NCBI RefSeq assembly: GCF_900094795.1 | Contig: NZ_FMBC01000010.1 | Location: forward strand, 45,041 to 109,040 | Length of the DNA: 64,000 nucleotides | From: Kosakonia oryziphila | Lineage (GTDB): Bacteria; Pseudomonadota; Gammaproteobacteria; Enterobacterales; Enterobacteriaceae | Direction of reading: 5' to 3' | Shown here: positions 21,212-30,403 of the stretch, in pieces | Numbering within the stretch: position 1 is the first letter of the stretch | Layout of the letters: every line of letters starts with the position of its first letter | Program-made: the position numbers and the translations under genes | Notes under the pieces: generated by a model | The model's input: the letters and a program-made list of their open reading frames with translations, nothing else | Databases searched by the model: none | What the model was told of the DNA's origin: nothing

Positions 21212-22126
21212 TTATGCAGAAGCGCTGGCAAGCCGCAGTTTGCGGCGCGAATCCCAGGAGATCAGCAGTACCGACGAGACAATCAGCAGCGTGCCAAGCC
21301 AGTCCGGCAATGAGAAAGCAACGCCGAGCAGTACCACCGAAAGTAGTGCACTGCTCAGTGGCTCGGCGCAACTCAGAATGCTGGCCTTCGAGCCGCCAAT
21401 CATCTGCGCGCCTTTCAGGTAGAGGCTAAAGGTGAGTGCCGTGCCGATCACCACCAGATAAAAGAACGCCATCAACAGGTGCCCATCTACCGCCACACTT
21501 TCCCCCTGCCCGCCAAAAAATGGCGCCAGCATCACCCCCGCCAGCAACATACTCCAGCCGACAATCGGCAGTGTGCCGTACCGGGCGATCAGCGACGAGG
21601 GATAAGTGGTGTAGAACGCGGCGGAAAACGCCGAAACGATCCCCCACAGCAGCGCTTGCGGCGAGATGGACAGCGACGTCAGGTTACCGTGCGTCACCAG
21701 CAGGAAAGTGCCTATCAGCGAGGTGAAAATCGCCGCAACAACCGGCATAGTGGGGCGTGCTTTACGCGCCAGTGCGAGCCACGCCACGATAATGGTCGGT
21801 GACAAAAATTGCAGCACCGTGGCGGTCGCGGCGTTGGACTTTTCGATAGTCAGCAAAAAGGTCAGTTGTACGGTTAGTGCGCCAAACAGTGAGAAAATCA
21901 GCAGGCTGATGGCATCTTTACGGTTTTTCAGGATGACGAAAATTTTATCGCCGTGCACAAAAGAGAGCGTAAGCAAAATGATGCCGGTAAACAGAAGCCG
22001 TGTCATGGTTAACCACGGTGACGGGATATGACTTTTCTCCATGATGTACTGCGCGCAAACCCCGGAGCTGCCCCATAATACCGCAGCGGCCAGTACATAA
22101 AGCATCCCTTTTTTTGTGGAACCCAT
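21212..22126 (-). CDS. yicL: YicL, EamA/DMT-family transporter
   Basis: A 304-residue ten-helix exporter close to E. coli YicL (about 307). Two EamA domains are visible: [19 protein letters not shown] at the start, and [25 protein letters not shown] in the second half. The start MGSTKKGM was chosen by similarity; seven more in-frame codons upstream are open. The exported solute is unknown. Confidence 0.93.
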   Translation of the reverse strand: MGSTKKGMLYVLAAAVLWGSSGVCAQYIMEKSHIPSPWLTMTRLLFTGIILLTLSFVHGDKIFVILKNRKDAISLLIFSLFGALTVQLTFLLTIEKSNAATATVLQFLSPTIIVAWLALARKARPTMPVVAAIFTSLIGTFLLVTHGNLTSLSISPQALLWGIVSAFSAAFYTTYPSSLIARYGTLPIVGWSMLLAGVMLAPFFGGQGESVAVDGHLLMAFFYLVVIGTALTFSLYLKGAQMIGGSKASILSCAEPLSSALLSVVLLGVAFSLPDWLGTLLIVSSVLLISWDSRRKLRLASASA

Positions 22127-22196
22127 CTTTGAACCCAATGCTGTCATGCTGATTGCTTATTGATAAGGCACGCATCATAACACATGTACAGAGATT

Positions 22197-22232
22197 AACC
22201 GGAGGCGGCTGAGGGTGACCGCCTCCGGTTTT
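22197..22232 (-). terminator. Terminator of the cellobiose operon
   Basis: A 12-bp perfect stem AACCGGAGGCGG / CCGCCTCCGGTT with a ten-base loop. It lies just beyond the porin stop codon and just before the yicL start region. Confidence 0.8.
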
Positions 22233-22235
22233 ACA

Positions 22236-23609
22236 TCAGAACCAGGCTTCCCACATCGCGCCGACGTTAAACGAATCGAGCGTATTGTCATCTGTGCCAT
22301 TGACCCGCGCGGTACGTTTGTTATCGACTTCCCCACCGGTCACGTAGAAGCGCAGCATCGGGCGGAATTCCAGCCCCATCGCAATCGAGATGTTCTGTGA
22401 TAGTGTCAGTTTCCAGCCGTGGTTATCGCCGCCCTTGTCATAATCGACGCGCTGATAACCGGCTTCCAGCCAGGTTGAATGAACATCGTTCCACCAGTGC
22501 ATCGGGCGAATAATCGCGCCATAGTTGCGGCGGTTATCGGCTTTGTTGGCGCTGTTATCGTAATCGTGGAAGGCCAGCAGGTAATCCACCTGGGTTTGCT
22601 GGCTGAACTTGTAGCTGCCTTCGAAGCTGGCGTAAACCGCCGTCAGATCGTCGGTTTTGTTGAATACGCTGTTATCCGAGTTATCGGAATAACGGGCGAT
22701 CACTTTGTTCACGCCGTGGTCATTGGTATGGCTCAATACCACGCCGCCCTGCCAGGCACGCTGGCGGTCTTCGCTTTCGATTGCTTTGGAGTCAAAGCCG
22801 TAGTTGGCATAGATCTCCAGATCGAGCGGGCCGACTTTCATGCCGTGTATTTTCGAGGTGACGGCATAGTTACCTTTATCACCAACGTTCGAACCGCCCG
22901 TACAGGTGATGCGTGACGGGTTAGCTTCATCCTCCAGCACTGTCGGGCTACAGGATTCGACAGCGGCCACGGCGGCGACGTCAAACTGCACACCGCCAAT
23001 ATCGAAGTTTTTCACCCCGGCGCCCTGACCATCATGGTTCATCCAGAAGTAATCGTTGATGCCCTGTTGCGGACGCTGGTGGAAGTCGCGCCCCGCCCAG
23101 AAGTAAGCATTCGGGTTTGAAGCCAACAGGTTGGTTACTCCGGCATAGGCTTTTTTCAGGTTAACTTCATCGCCCCAGTGATCGAACATGACGTTAACGT
23201 CCCAGATCGCGCCATTATCGCCCCGGAAAGCCTTGGAGAGCTGAAACTCACCGCCGTTGCCTTCGTTGCCCAGACGACCAATGGCGGAGGCGCCATTATA
23301 GGAACCATCGACGCCAACATATTTCTGATCGCCAGACTGAAAATGCGCGCCATAGCGAGCATAACCGCTGAATTTCACGCCGTAAGGAATGGCCTTATCC
23401 GGCTCCTGGGCGGTGGTTTGTGGTTCAACAATCACATCCGCTTTTTTATTGATGGCAGCATCCATTTTAGCCTGCCGTTCCGCCAGCGCTTTATCGACTG
23501 CTTTAGCGACAATGGCATCGATTTGTTCTTGCGTAAATTCTTGTGCGAAGACGGAGCCAGAGCAAAGGGTGGCCGCCAGCGCCACTGGAAGTATTTTATT
23601 TATTCTCAT
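22236..23609 (-). CDS. LamB/BglH-type sugar porin
   Basis: A 457-residue maltoporin-family outer-membrane protein. It has a signal peptide (MRINKILPVALAATLCSGSVFA), then a short helical region rich in Ala, Lys and Glu (about 25-55) like the coiled-coil stems of ScrY and BglH, then an 18-strand barrel beginning YGVKFSGYARYGAHFQ and ending in the outer-membrane signature WEAWF. It has an unusual pair of cysteines around residues 220-240 (SCSP and TCTGG), possibly a disulfide in a loop. As the last gene of the cellobiose-type operon it probably admits beta-glucosides. BglH itself is about 538 residues. Confidence 0.88.
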   Translation of the reverse strand: MRINKILPVALAATLCSGSVFAQEFTQEQIDAIVAKAVDKALAERQAKMDAAINKKADVIVEPQTTAQEPDKAIPYGVKFSGYARYGAHFQSGDQKYVGVDGSYNGASAIGRLGNEGNGGEFQLSKAFRGDNGAIWDVNVMFDHWGDEVNLKKAYAGVTNLLASNPNAYFWAGRDFHQRPQQGINDYFWMNHDGQGAGVKNFDIGGVQFDVAAVAAVESCSPTVLEDEANPSRITCTGGSNVGDKGNYAVTSKIHGMKVGPLDLEIYANYGFDSKAIESEDRQRAWQGGVVLSHTNDHGVNKVIARYSDNSDNSVFNKTDDLTAVYASFEGSYKFSQQTQVDYLLAFHDYDNSANKADNRRNYGAIIRPMHWWNDVHSTWLEAGYQRVDYDKGGDNHGWKLTLSQNISIAMGLEFRPMLRFYVTGGEVDNKRTARVNGTDDNTLDSFNVGAMWEAWF

Positions 23610-23755
23610 GGTTATCTCAATTTAGTAAGTTATTCGCAGACAATAGTTATCCTGCGCTGGCAGGATAAAAATATCGCCATCACCAAAAACTAATATTTAT
23701 TTTGTAGAGTCGGGTACAGATTAATTAAGATTTACCGTAATCAATTCTCCGTTTA

Positions 23756-24073
23756 TTACTGTCGATATAATGAATGTAGTTGGATGATTTCTTCAGATAA
23801 TTCGCGAGCCAGTAACGACGTCATTAAATGGTCCTGGGCATGCACCATAATTAACGTCATTGGCTGACGGGCTTCACCGGCATCCTGCTCAATCAATTGT
23901 GTCTGCATTTTATGCGCCTGGCGTGAATAACTATCGGCCTCGCACAGCAGGCTGCGGGCTTCTTCAATATTGCCCTCCCTGGCCGAGCGCAGCGCCTCAA
24001 AGCACAGGCTGCGCGATTGTCCGGCGTTGACGATAATTTCCATTACCGCTTCTTCAAGTGCGACCATAATCAT
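23756..24073 (-). CDS. PTS lactose/cellobiose-family IIA
   Basis: A 105-residue all-helical IIA protein. The phosphorylated histidine is His78, in MVHAQDHLMTS, with the metal-binding aspartate Asp81 of the trimer core. It is close to ChbA of E. coli. It passes phosphate from HPr to the separate IIB encoded four genes upstream. Its start codon region overlaps the stop of the glucosidase gene. Confidence 0.94.
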   Translation of the reverse strand: MIMVALEEAVMEIIVNAGQSRSLCFEALRSAREGNIEEARSLLCEADSYSRQAHKMQTQLIEQDAGEARQPMTLIMVHAQDHLMTSLLARELSEEIIQLHSLYRQ

Positions 24074-25461
24074 TATTCCTGAGTAAAACTATTAAGCGCG
24101 GCGGTGGCGGCAAACCACTCTCCACTTTTCTTAATAGTGCGTTGCTGAGTTGCCAGGTCTAATTGCACGAAACCGTAGCGGTTTTTATAGGCGTTACACC
24201 ATGACCAGTTATCAATAAATGTCCACATATGGTAGCCGAGACAATGACAGCCTTCGCTGATGCCTTTATGTAGCCATTTAAGGTGGTCGCGAACAAAAGT
24301 AATACGATAACTATCGTTAATTTGTCCGTTTTCAATAAAGCGTTCTTCATTCTCGACTCCCATACCGTTTTCAGAAATAAAACAGCGTGGGTTGCCATAA
24401 TTCAGACGCAGGTTGGTGAGAATATCGTAAATACCAGGCTCGTAAATTTCCCACCCGCGATATGGGTTCATTTTACGGCCTGGCATTTCGTAATAATCAA
24501 ACAGCCACTCCGGCATAAATGGCGCATCGGGATTGACCGCGCTGTCCCGGCACTTTACCCGCCGCGGCTGGTAATAGTTGATGCCGAGCAGGTCGATTTT
24601 CCCTTCTGCAATCAGCGAGATATCTTCCGGCTGGCAGGCGGGAAGCTGATCGTACTCTTTGAGCAACGCCACCAGTTCAGCGGGATACTCGCCACGCAGT
24701 ACCGGGTCGAGAAAACTGCGGTTAAACAGCAAATCTGCGTGGTGTGCCGCTTTCACGTCCGCAGGATGTTGCGAGCGCGGATAAGACGGCGTCAGGTTCA
24801 GCACAATGCCGATATCGCCGGAGTGGTGTCCGGCACGAAACACTCTGACAGCGCTGGCATGAGCCAGTACCGTGTGGTACGCCACCATCGCCGCGCGTTT
24901 GAAATCCACCACGTTTGGGTAATGGAAATCGTACAGATAACCACCTTCGACCGGAACGATCGGCTCGTTAAAGGTAAACCAGTGCTGCACCCGATCGCCG
25001 AACAGCTCAAAACAGATTTGCGCGTAGCGACTAAAAGCCTCAACCACTTCGCGGCTTTCCCAGCCGCCTTTCTCCTGCATCACCATCGGCATATCGAAGT
25101 GAAACAGCGTAATAAACGGCGTAATACCCTGCGCCAGCAGTTCGTCGATTACGTCGTTGTACCAGGCGACAGCCTGCGGGTTCACTTCCCCGGTTCCATC
25201 CGGGATCAGGCGCGACCAGCTCAGCGAAGTACGAAAACTGTTGTGATTAAGCTGCTTCAACAGCGCAATATCTTGCCGCCAGTGGCGGTAAAACGTCGAA
25301 GTATCCTGCGGCCCAATCTGCTGGTGAAAACGCCACGGTTCGCGGGCAAACCACGTATCCCAGGTGGTGGCGCTTTTTCCGCCTTGCTGGCTTTCCCCTT
25401 CGGTTTGCAGTGCCGAGCAGGCGCTGCCCCACCAGAAGTTTGCGGGAAAAACATATTTCAT
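24073..25461 (-). CDS. 6-phospho-beta-glucosidase, GH1
   Basis: A 462-residue GH1 hydrolase. The acid/base is Glu166 in FNEP and the nucleophile is Glu364 in SENG, both at the usual spacing. The N-terminus FPANFWWGSACSALQTEG and the C-terminal WTFIDNWSWCNAYKNRYGFVQLD are GH1 landmarks. It should split cellobiose 6-phosphate or aryl-beta-glucoside 6-phosphates taken up by the adjacent PTS. It is similar in type to BglA, BglB and AscB but, from its context, a separate system. Confidence 0.95.
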   Translation of the reverse strand: MKYVFPANFWWGSACSALQTEGESQQGGKSATTWDTWFAREPWRFHQQIGPQDTSTFYRHWRQDIALLKQLNHNSFRTSLSWSRLIPDGTGEVNPQAVAWYNDVIDELLAQGITPFITLFHFDMPMVMQEKGGWESREVVEAFSRYAQICFELFGDRVQHWFTFNEPIVPVEGGYLYDFHYPNVVDFKRAAMVAYHTVLAHASAVRVFRAGHHSGDIGIVLNLTPSYPRSQHPADVKAAHHADLLFNRSFLDPVLRGEYPAELVALLKEYDQLPACQPEDISLIAEGKIDLLGINYYQPRRVKCRDSAVNPDAPFMPEWLFDYYEMPGRKMNPYRGWEIYEPGIYDILTNLRLNYGNPRCFISENGMGVENEERFIENGQINDSYRITFVRDHLKWLHKGISEGCHCLGYHMWTFIDNWSWCNAYKNRYGFVQLDLATQQRTIKKSGEWFAATAALNSFTQE

Positions 25462-25498
25462 TACCGACTCCTTTTCGTTACTGCTAATGCGTTACGGC

Positions 25499-26827
25499 TT
25501 AGTTACTGCGGACGGTTTCTGTCATCGGTGCGCTGGTCTGCGCTTTTTGTTCTTCTGCTTTCATCAGCGAGTGTTCATACGCCCGCAGGAACGGCAGATA
25601 CATCAGGGCAGACATCGCCATACAAATCAGGCACATCACCACCGGGCTAAAGGCCCAGTTTGCCGCCCAGGAGGCACCAATTGGTGCAGGCGTTGTCCAT
25701 GGCGTCAGCGAAACCACCTGCGCCAGCAGGCCCATTTTTGTCGCAGTGTAAGCCAGCACGGCGTTAACCAGCGGTACGCAGACAAACGGCACAAACAGCA
25801 TCGGGTTCATGATAATGGGCGCACCGAAAAGAATCGGTTCGTTGATGTTGAAGAAGCTTGGCACAACACCCATTTTGCCAATGGTACGCAGATGCGCGAC
25901 ACGGCTACGCAGCAGCAGGAACGCCAGCGGTAAAGTCGAACCCACGCCGCCAATCAGCAGATAGTGATCCCAGAAGCCTTGCAGATAAACGTGTGGCAGC
26001 GCAGCACCTGCCGCCAGTGCGGCCTGATTGGCGGAGAGGTTGGCCATCCAGAACGGGTTCATGATGCCGGTGACAATTAGTGAGCCATGAATACCGGCGA
26101 ACCAGAAGATTTGGCACAGCAGCACGGAGAGCAGAATAGCGGGCAGGGAATCAGAGGCGGAAACCAGTGGCTCCAGCAGGTGCATAATCGCCTGCGGCAG
26201 GATCATTCCGGTTTGCGCTTCGATAAACAGATTCAGCGGATGCAGCGTACCAATAATCACCACCACCGGAATCAAAATCTCAAACGAACGCGCCACGCCG
26301 GTCGGGACTTCTTTCGGCAGGCGGATGGTGATGTTGTGCTGTTTAAGCCAGGCGTAAACGCGCGACGAGTAGATGGCGGTCAGCAAGGCAGTAAAAATGC
26401 CCTGACCGGAGAGATACTGGGTAGAAATTTTGCCGTCTGCATACGGCGCGGCAACCAGCAGAAACGCCATAAACGCCAGCAAGCCAGTCATCACCGGGTC
26501 AAGATTAAACTGTCGACCAAGGCTGGCGCCAATTCCGACAGAGATAAAAAACGTCATCACCCCCATGCTGAGATTAAACGGCAGCATCAGTTGCGCGCGG
26601 TATTCGGTAGAGAAATCGAGCCAGGCGCGGGCAAAACCGACGGTGGTGTCGGCGGAAAAGGGCGGGAAGATAAACACCAGCATAAAAGAGCCGATGATCA
26701 TAAACGGCAGCGCAGCGGTAAAACCGTCGCGGATGGCGATAACGTACTTCTGCTGTCCAAGACGACCAGCTAGCGGCGTAATGGATTGCTCAATAACCGT
26801 AATCATTGATTGATATAAGGAACTCAT
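25499..26827 (-). CDS. PTS cellobiose-family permease IIC
   Basis: A 442-residue IIC of the lactose/cellobiose family, with about ten membrane segments. It starts MSSLYQSMITVIEQSITPLAGRLGQQ, like ChbC, and contains FNINEPILFGAPIIMNP (about 325-341), the family signature with the substrate-contacting glutamate. It transports the disaccharide while IIB phosphorylates it. It follows the IIB gene by 12 bases. Confidence 0.95.
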   Translation of the reverse strand: MSSLYQSMITVIEQSITPLAGRLGQQKYVIAIRDGFTAALPFMIIGSFMLVFIFPPFSADTTVGFARAWLDFSTEYRAQLMLPFNLSMGVMTFFISVGIGASLGRQFNLDPVMTGLLAFMAFLLVAAPYADGKISTQYLSGQGIFTALLTAIYSSRVYAWLKQHNITIRLPKEVPTGVARSFEILIPVVVIIGTLHPLNLFIEAQTGMILPQAIMHLLEPLVSASDSLPAILLSVLLCQIFWFAGIHGSLIVTGIMNPFWMANLSANQAALAAGAALPHVYLQGFWDHYLLIGGVGSTLPLAFLLLRSRVAHLRTIGKMGVVPSFFNINEPILFGAPIIMNPMLFVPFVCVPLVNAVLAYTATKMGLLAQVVSLTPWTTPAPIGASWAANWAFSPVVMCLICMAMSALMYLPFLRAYEHSLMKAEEQKAQTSAPMTETVRSN

Positions 26828-26839
26828 AAGAACACCTTT

Positions 26840-27154
26840 TTAATGCGCCGCTTCAATCAGCGACAAAGCGTAGTCCAGAACCTCATTACCGCGTTGCATG
26901 CCGTAATCCATCGGATTGATGGGTTGAACCGGAATGCCGTGTGCGGCGGCCTTTTCTGACAGCGTATTTAACATGTACTTAACCTGCGGTCCGAGAAGAA
27001 CGACCTGATAACGCGGAAATTGCGTGTCGAATTCCGCAACACCATATGCGTCAATCTCCACTTGCAGTTCCCGCTCCTTCGCCGCCTCAAGCATTTTCCT
27101 CACCAACAAGCTGGTGGACATCCCGGCAGAGCAGCACAACATAATCCTGAACAT
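26840..27154 (-). CDS. PTS cellobiose-family IIB
   Basis: A 104-residue IIB protein, first gene of the operon. The phospho-cysteine is Cys8 in CSAGMSTSLLV, aligning with Cys10 of E. coli ChbB. LLGPQVKYML is the second conserved strand. It takes phosphate from the IIA and gives it to the incoming sugar on IIC. Confidence 0.95.
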   Translation of the reverse strand: MFRIMLCCSAGMSTSLLVRKMLEAAKERELQVEIDAYGVAEFDTQFPRYQVVLLGPQVKYMLNTLSEKAAAHGIPVQPINPMDYGMQRGNEVLDYALSLIEAAH

Positions 27155-27198
27155 CGTTAACCATCCTCGAAGTGTAAAAAGTTATTGCGGGGATGATT

Positions 27199-27234
27199 GG
27201 ATATCATATGGAAACCGGTTTCCATATGATATCC
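27199..27234. promoter_or_regulatory. Perfect 36-bp palindrome, LacI-type operator 1
   Basis: Both arms of 18 bases match exactly, centred between 27216 and 27217, with the core GGAAACCGGTTTCC and outer arms ATATCATAT / ATATGATAT. The core is a classical LacI/GalR-family operator with a central CG. It lies 45 bases upstream of the IIB start, in the divergent gap, so it probably controls the sugar operon. Confidence 0.85.
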
Positions 27235-27333
27235 ACGGAAGTGTGATAGCTATCAATATCTATTGGACACATGGTGATTTTATTGGATTTACATCACGGA
27301 ATTTTGCGCTTCGCTGATAACAAAAGAGGCAAA

Positions 27334-27352
27334 ATGGAAAATCGGTTTCCAT
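27334..27352. promoter_or_regulatory. LacI-type operator 2
   Basis: ATGGAAAATCGGTTTCCAT is a near-palindrome with the same half-site (TGGAAA / TTTCCA) as operator 1. Centres are about 126 bp apart, close to twelve helical turns. A third half-site, GGGAAACCG, follows at 27359-27367. It lies about 100 bases before the lacI-family gene and may serve autoregulation or looping. Confidence 0.75.
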
Positions 27353-27450
27353 CAAAAAGGGAAACCGCTATACTTTGAGTGGTTATAGATTGAACCGATT
27401 TTACAGGACGAATTTTCAGGCGCAGGATACGCGCCGCTCAGGGGAGAAAG

Positions 27451-28410
27451 ATGTCTACAATCAACGATGTATCACGGTTAGCTGGGGTTTCCAAAGCCAC
27501 AGTCTCACGGGTGTTGAGTGGTTCGCGCGGCGTTAAGGAAGCCAGTCGCCTCGCAGTACTGAAAGCGGTCGAAGAGCTGAATTATCGGCCCAATGTTATC
27601 GCCCAGTCATTGCTCAGCCAGTCGACAGGCTGCATCGGGGTGATTTGCGCCCAGGAGAATATTAACCAGACCACCGGTTACCTGTATGCGCTGGAAAAAC
27701 ATCTCAGCCAGAGTCAGAAACATTTGCTGTTGCGCTTCGCCAATACCAAAACCGGGGTGATGAGCGCGCTGGATGAACTGACCTGCGGGCTGTGCGACGA
27801 TGTATTGATTATTGGCGCACGTTTCCCTCTGAAAATTGAAGATGAAAATGTGATTCTGGTCGATTGCGAAGAGTCCATCGATTCTACACCTAACAACATT
27901 CAGTTCGACCACGCCTTTGCAGCGGAAACTGCCTGCAACTACCTGATTAGTCAGGGCCGACGACAGATTGCGCTTATCCACCCGGATACCGCAGCGGCCG
28001 AGCAGGTATTGCATGGCTACAAGCTGGCGCTGGAAAACAATTTCCTGCCGTTTAACCGCAACCTGATTTTTATGAATGACACCAGCTCATCGGTGGCGTT
28101 GCAGGTGCTGCTCAATAACGCCACCACGCTGAATTTTAACGCGCTGCTGGTGGCTGACGAGCAGGAAGCGCAGCGCGTGATCCCGCAATTGCAGGCGTTT
28201 AATAAATCCGTGCCGGGCGATATTATGGTCTTTAGCCTTGCTGGTTCCTTGCATTTACCGGGGATCCCGACCATTCCGGCGATCGAATATTCAATGGATG
28301 CGATGGCGGCGCGCATTGTGGCCTGGCTGAATGAAAAAACGCAAAGCGTGCTCGGTTCGTACCGCCTGCGCGGCGATTTAATTATTCCTGAAGTCGGTAA
28401 GCGCCAGTAA
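27451..28410 (+). CDS. LacI-family regulator of the cellobiose operon
   Basis: A 319-residue regulator. The helix-turn-helix TINDVSRLAGVSKATVSRVLSG (about 3-24) and hinge LNYRPNVIAQSL are canonical. The C-terminal periplasmic-binding-like domain (about 60-315) binds the effector. It is close in type to AscG. Divergent transcription from the PTS operon, with two matched operators between, makes it the likely repressor. The effector is probably an imported or phosphorylated beta-glucoside. Confidence 0.92.
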   Translation: MSTINDVSRLAGVSKATVSRVLSGSRGVKEASRLAVLKAVEELNYRPNVIAQSLLSQSTGCIGVICAQENINQTTGYLYALEKHLSQSQKHLLLRFANTKTGVMSALDELTCGLCDDVLIIGARFPLKIEDENVILVDCEESIDSTPNNIQFDHAFAAETACNYLISQGRRQIALIHPDTAAAEQVLHGYKLALENNFLPFNRNLIFMNDTSSSVALQVLLNNATTLNFNALLVADEQEAQRVIPQLQAFNKSVPGDIMVFSLAGSLHLPGIPTIPAIEYSMDAMAARIVAWLNEKTQSVLGSYRLRGDLIIPEVGKRQ

Positions 28411-28414
28411 AAAT

Positions 28415-28440
28415 CCGCCTGCATAGCAGGCGGCATTGTT
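28415..28440 (+). terminator. Terminator of the lacI-family gene
   Basis: A stem CCGCCTGC / GCAGGCGG with a three-base loop, then CATTGTTT, five bases past the stop codon. Confidence 0.7.
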
Positions 28441-28513
28441 TGCGCCCTGCAATTATAGATGAACTGCCGATGATTTCCGGGTTGTATTAACCCCGGTTCA
28501 CGCATTACAGGCC

Positions 28514-28543
28514 CGGTAAGCATCGCGCTACCGGGCATATCGG
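28514..28543. repeat. Single REP-like unit
   Basis: The hairpin GCCCGGTA(AGCATCGCGC)TACCGGGC resembles a REP unit. It lies between the convergent regulator and nitroreductase genes, at the 3' end of the latter. Confidence 0.5.
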
Positions 28544-28545
28544 GG

Positions 28546-29199
28546 TTAGATAAAAGTAAAAATTTCGTCGCGCGGCAGGCGGGATTTCGGCAGGTCGGCG
28601 TTGAAGTCTTTATCGCTGCGTACGCCGAGCGAGACCAACACCACGCTGGTCAGCCCTTTCTCACGCAGACCCAGCGACAGATCCAGTACGCGCTGGTCAA
28701 AACCTTCCATTGGCGTGGCGTCAATGCCAAGCATCGCCGCGCCCAGCAGCAGACCACCTAACGCCAGGTATACCTGCTTCTCCATCCACTGCGGCAGATC
28801 TCGCTGTTCATAACGATGCATATCAACGTAAGAACGGCGGCTTTTATCCTGGCCCGCCTGTGCGCCTTCTGCGACGAAGCGGCCATCTTTCTGCTCCTTC
28901 GCAAGGATGTTTTGCAGGTGTTTGTCATCAATATCACTGCGTATGCACAGTGCAATCACATGAGAAGCGTTCAGGACTTTCGGCTCGTTATAGACAAAAG
29001 CGCCGGTGGTGGATTTAGCAATGGCTTCGCGCCCTTGCGCCGTCGCGGCAACGACAAAATGCCACGGCTGCGAGTTAACGGAAGAGGGGCTGTTTTGCAG
29101 CACATTCAGCAGCGTTTCGATTTTATCCTGCGGCAGCGTCTGGCCAGGTTCGAACGCTTTTACGGTATGGCGGGCAACGACGGCATCATCAAGGGTCAT
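28546..29199 (-). CDS. NfsB-like FMN nitroreductase
   Basis: A 217-residue flavoenzyme, the same length as E. coli NfsB and sharing its pattern: RHTVKAFEPGQTLP at the start, NSPSSVNSQPWHFVVA (FMN phosphate contact), GLLLGAAMLGIDATPMEGFD and LPKSRLPRDEI at the end. It should reduce nitroaromatics or quinones with NAD(P)H. Divergence from E. coli NfsB is large enough that it may be a paralogue. It is divergent from a LysR-type gene that probably controls it. Confidence 0.88.
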   Translation of the reverse strand: MTLDDAVVARHTVKAFEPGQTLPQDKIETLLNVLQNSPSSVNSQPWHFVVAATAQGREAIAKSTTGAFVYNEPKVLNASHVIALCIRSDIDDKHLQNILAKEQKDGRFVAEGAQAGQDKSRRSYVDMHRYEQRDLPQWMEKQVYLALGGLLLGAAMLGIDATPMEGFDQRVLDLSLGLREKGLTSVVLVSLGVRSDKDFNADLPKSRLPRDEIFTFI

Positions 29200-29388
29200 T
29201 CTTTCTCTCCTGGTGAAAATATAAACAAATCAGGGACGGTACTGTTGATTACAGCGAGCATAAACGCAAAACATAACCAGATAAATCGGTGTAAAAAGGC
29301 AGCACTTTCACTCAAGGAGTGAAAATAACATTTCCCGCCACAGGGATTTCTGGCAAAACAGAAGGGTTTTTGTGCTACGGGAGCCATC

Positions 29389-30324
29389 ATGATCCGCCTG
29401 GAAGATGTCACGCTGTTTGTTCGCTCGGCAATGCTGGGCAGTTTTTCTAATGCCGCGCGGGAAGCCGGATTACTACCGGGTCAGGTCAGCGCCGCCGTCA
29501 ACCGGCTGGAGCGCGATCTGGATAAGCGCCTGTTTGTGCGCTCGACGCGCAGCCTGCGTCTGACTGCTGAAGGAGAAAAATATCTGCCCTTCGCCCAGGA
29601 GATGCTGGAAGTGGTGTAGGCGGGCGCTGAGAGCCTGCACAGCGGCGATAATGAGATCCGCGGCGAGCTGCGTATTGCCGTTCCTTCGGACATTGGCCGC
29701 AATGTTTTGCTGCCGCTGATCACCCGTTTTTGCCAGCAGTACCCGAAAATTTCGCTGCGCCTGTCGCTTTCCGATCAGATAAGCGATGTCTTTCGCGATC
29801 CGGTCGATATTGCGATTCGCTACGGCGTGCTGGATAACAGCAGCTATGTCGCGCTGCCGGTCGCAGAGGATAATCGTCGGGTACTGGCCGCTTCCCCTGA
29901 TTATCTTGCGCAACACGGTCGCCCCAAAACGCTGGATGAAGTCGTGAATCACCACTGTCTGTTATTCACTATGAACAACCAGGTGTATGACAAATGGAGC
30001 TTTCCGGAAAATGGCATGCGGCGTCAACTTATTGTTAAAAGTCGTATGCTGTGTGATGATGCGGATATTGCCCGCCGCTGGGCACTGGACGGAATGGGCA
30101 TCGTCTATAAATCCTGGATCGACATCAGCGCGGATGTGCTTGCAGGTCGGCTGGAAGTGTTGTTACCGCAGCATCCTGGCGAAGCTGCGCCGCTGAATCT
30201 GGTGTGTCCGCACCGCAAACAGTTCAACCCGGCCATCCGCCACCTGCATAGCGTACTGCGCGAGAATCTGCGACCAATCACCGCGCTGTTGCAAACGCAT
30301 CCGGTATTTAAACCGCACGGATGA
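29389..30324 (+). pseudogene. LysR-family regulator with in-frame amber codon 77
   Basis: The frame 29389-30324 reads as a complete 311-residue LysR protein except for TAG at 29617-29619. The winged helix is at residues 1-60 (FVRSAMLGSFSNAAREAGLLPGQVSAAVNRLERDL), then comes the linker helix, where the stop lies (EMLEVV-stop-AGAESLHS). The effector domain (about 90-300) is intact in the same frame, with no other lesion. A one-base change from GAG, CAG or similar explains it. It could be a recent pseudogene, a suppressed amber or a read error. Confidence 0.85.
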
Positions 30325-30403
30325 CCAAAAAACGTACGGCTCAGCAAGCCAGGATTAAAGTCTTTGTGTAAACAGATACGCTATTTCACGGAGGTATGGG
30401 CAG

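Noticed and set aside
24283..25650. A 455-residue plus-strand frame opposite the GH1 gene
   Set aside because: It is a codon-bias shadow; the GH1 frame has both catalytic motifs and its full family length.
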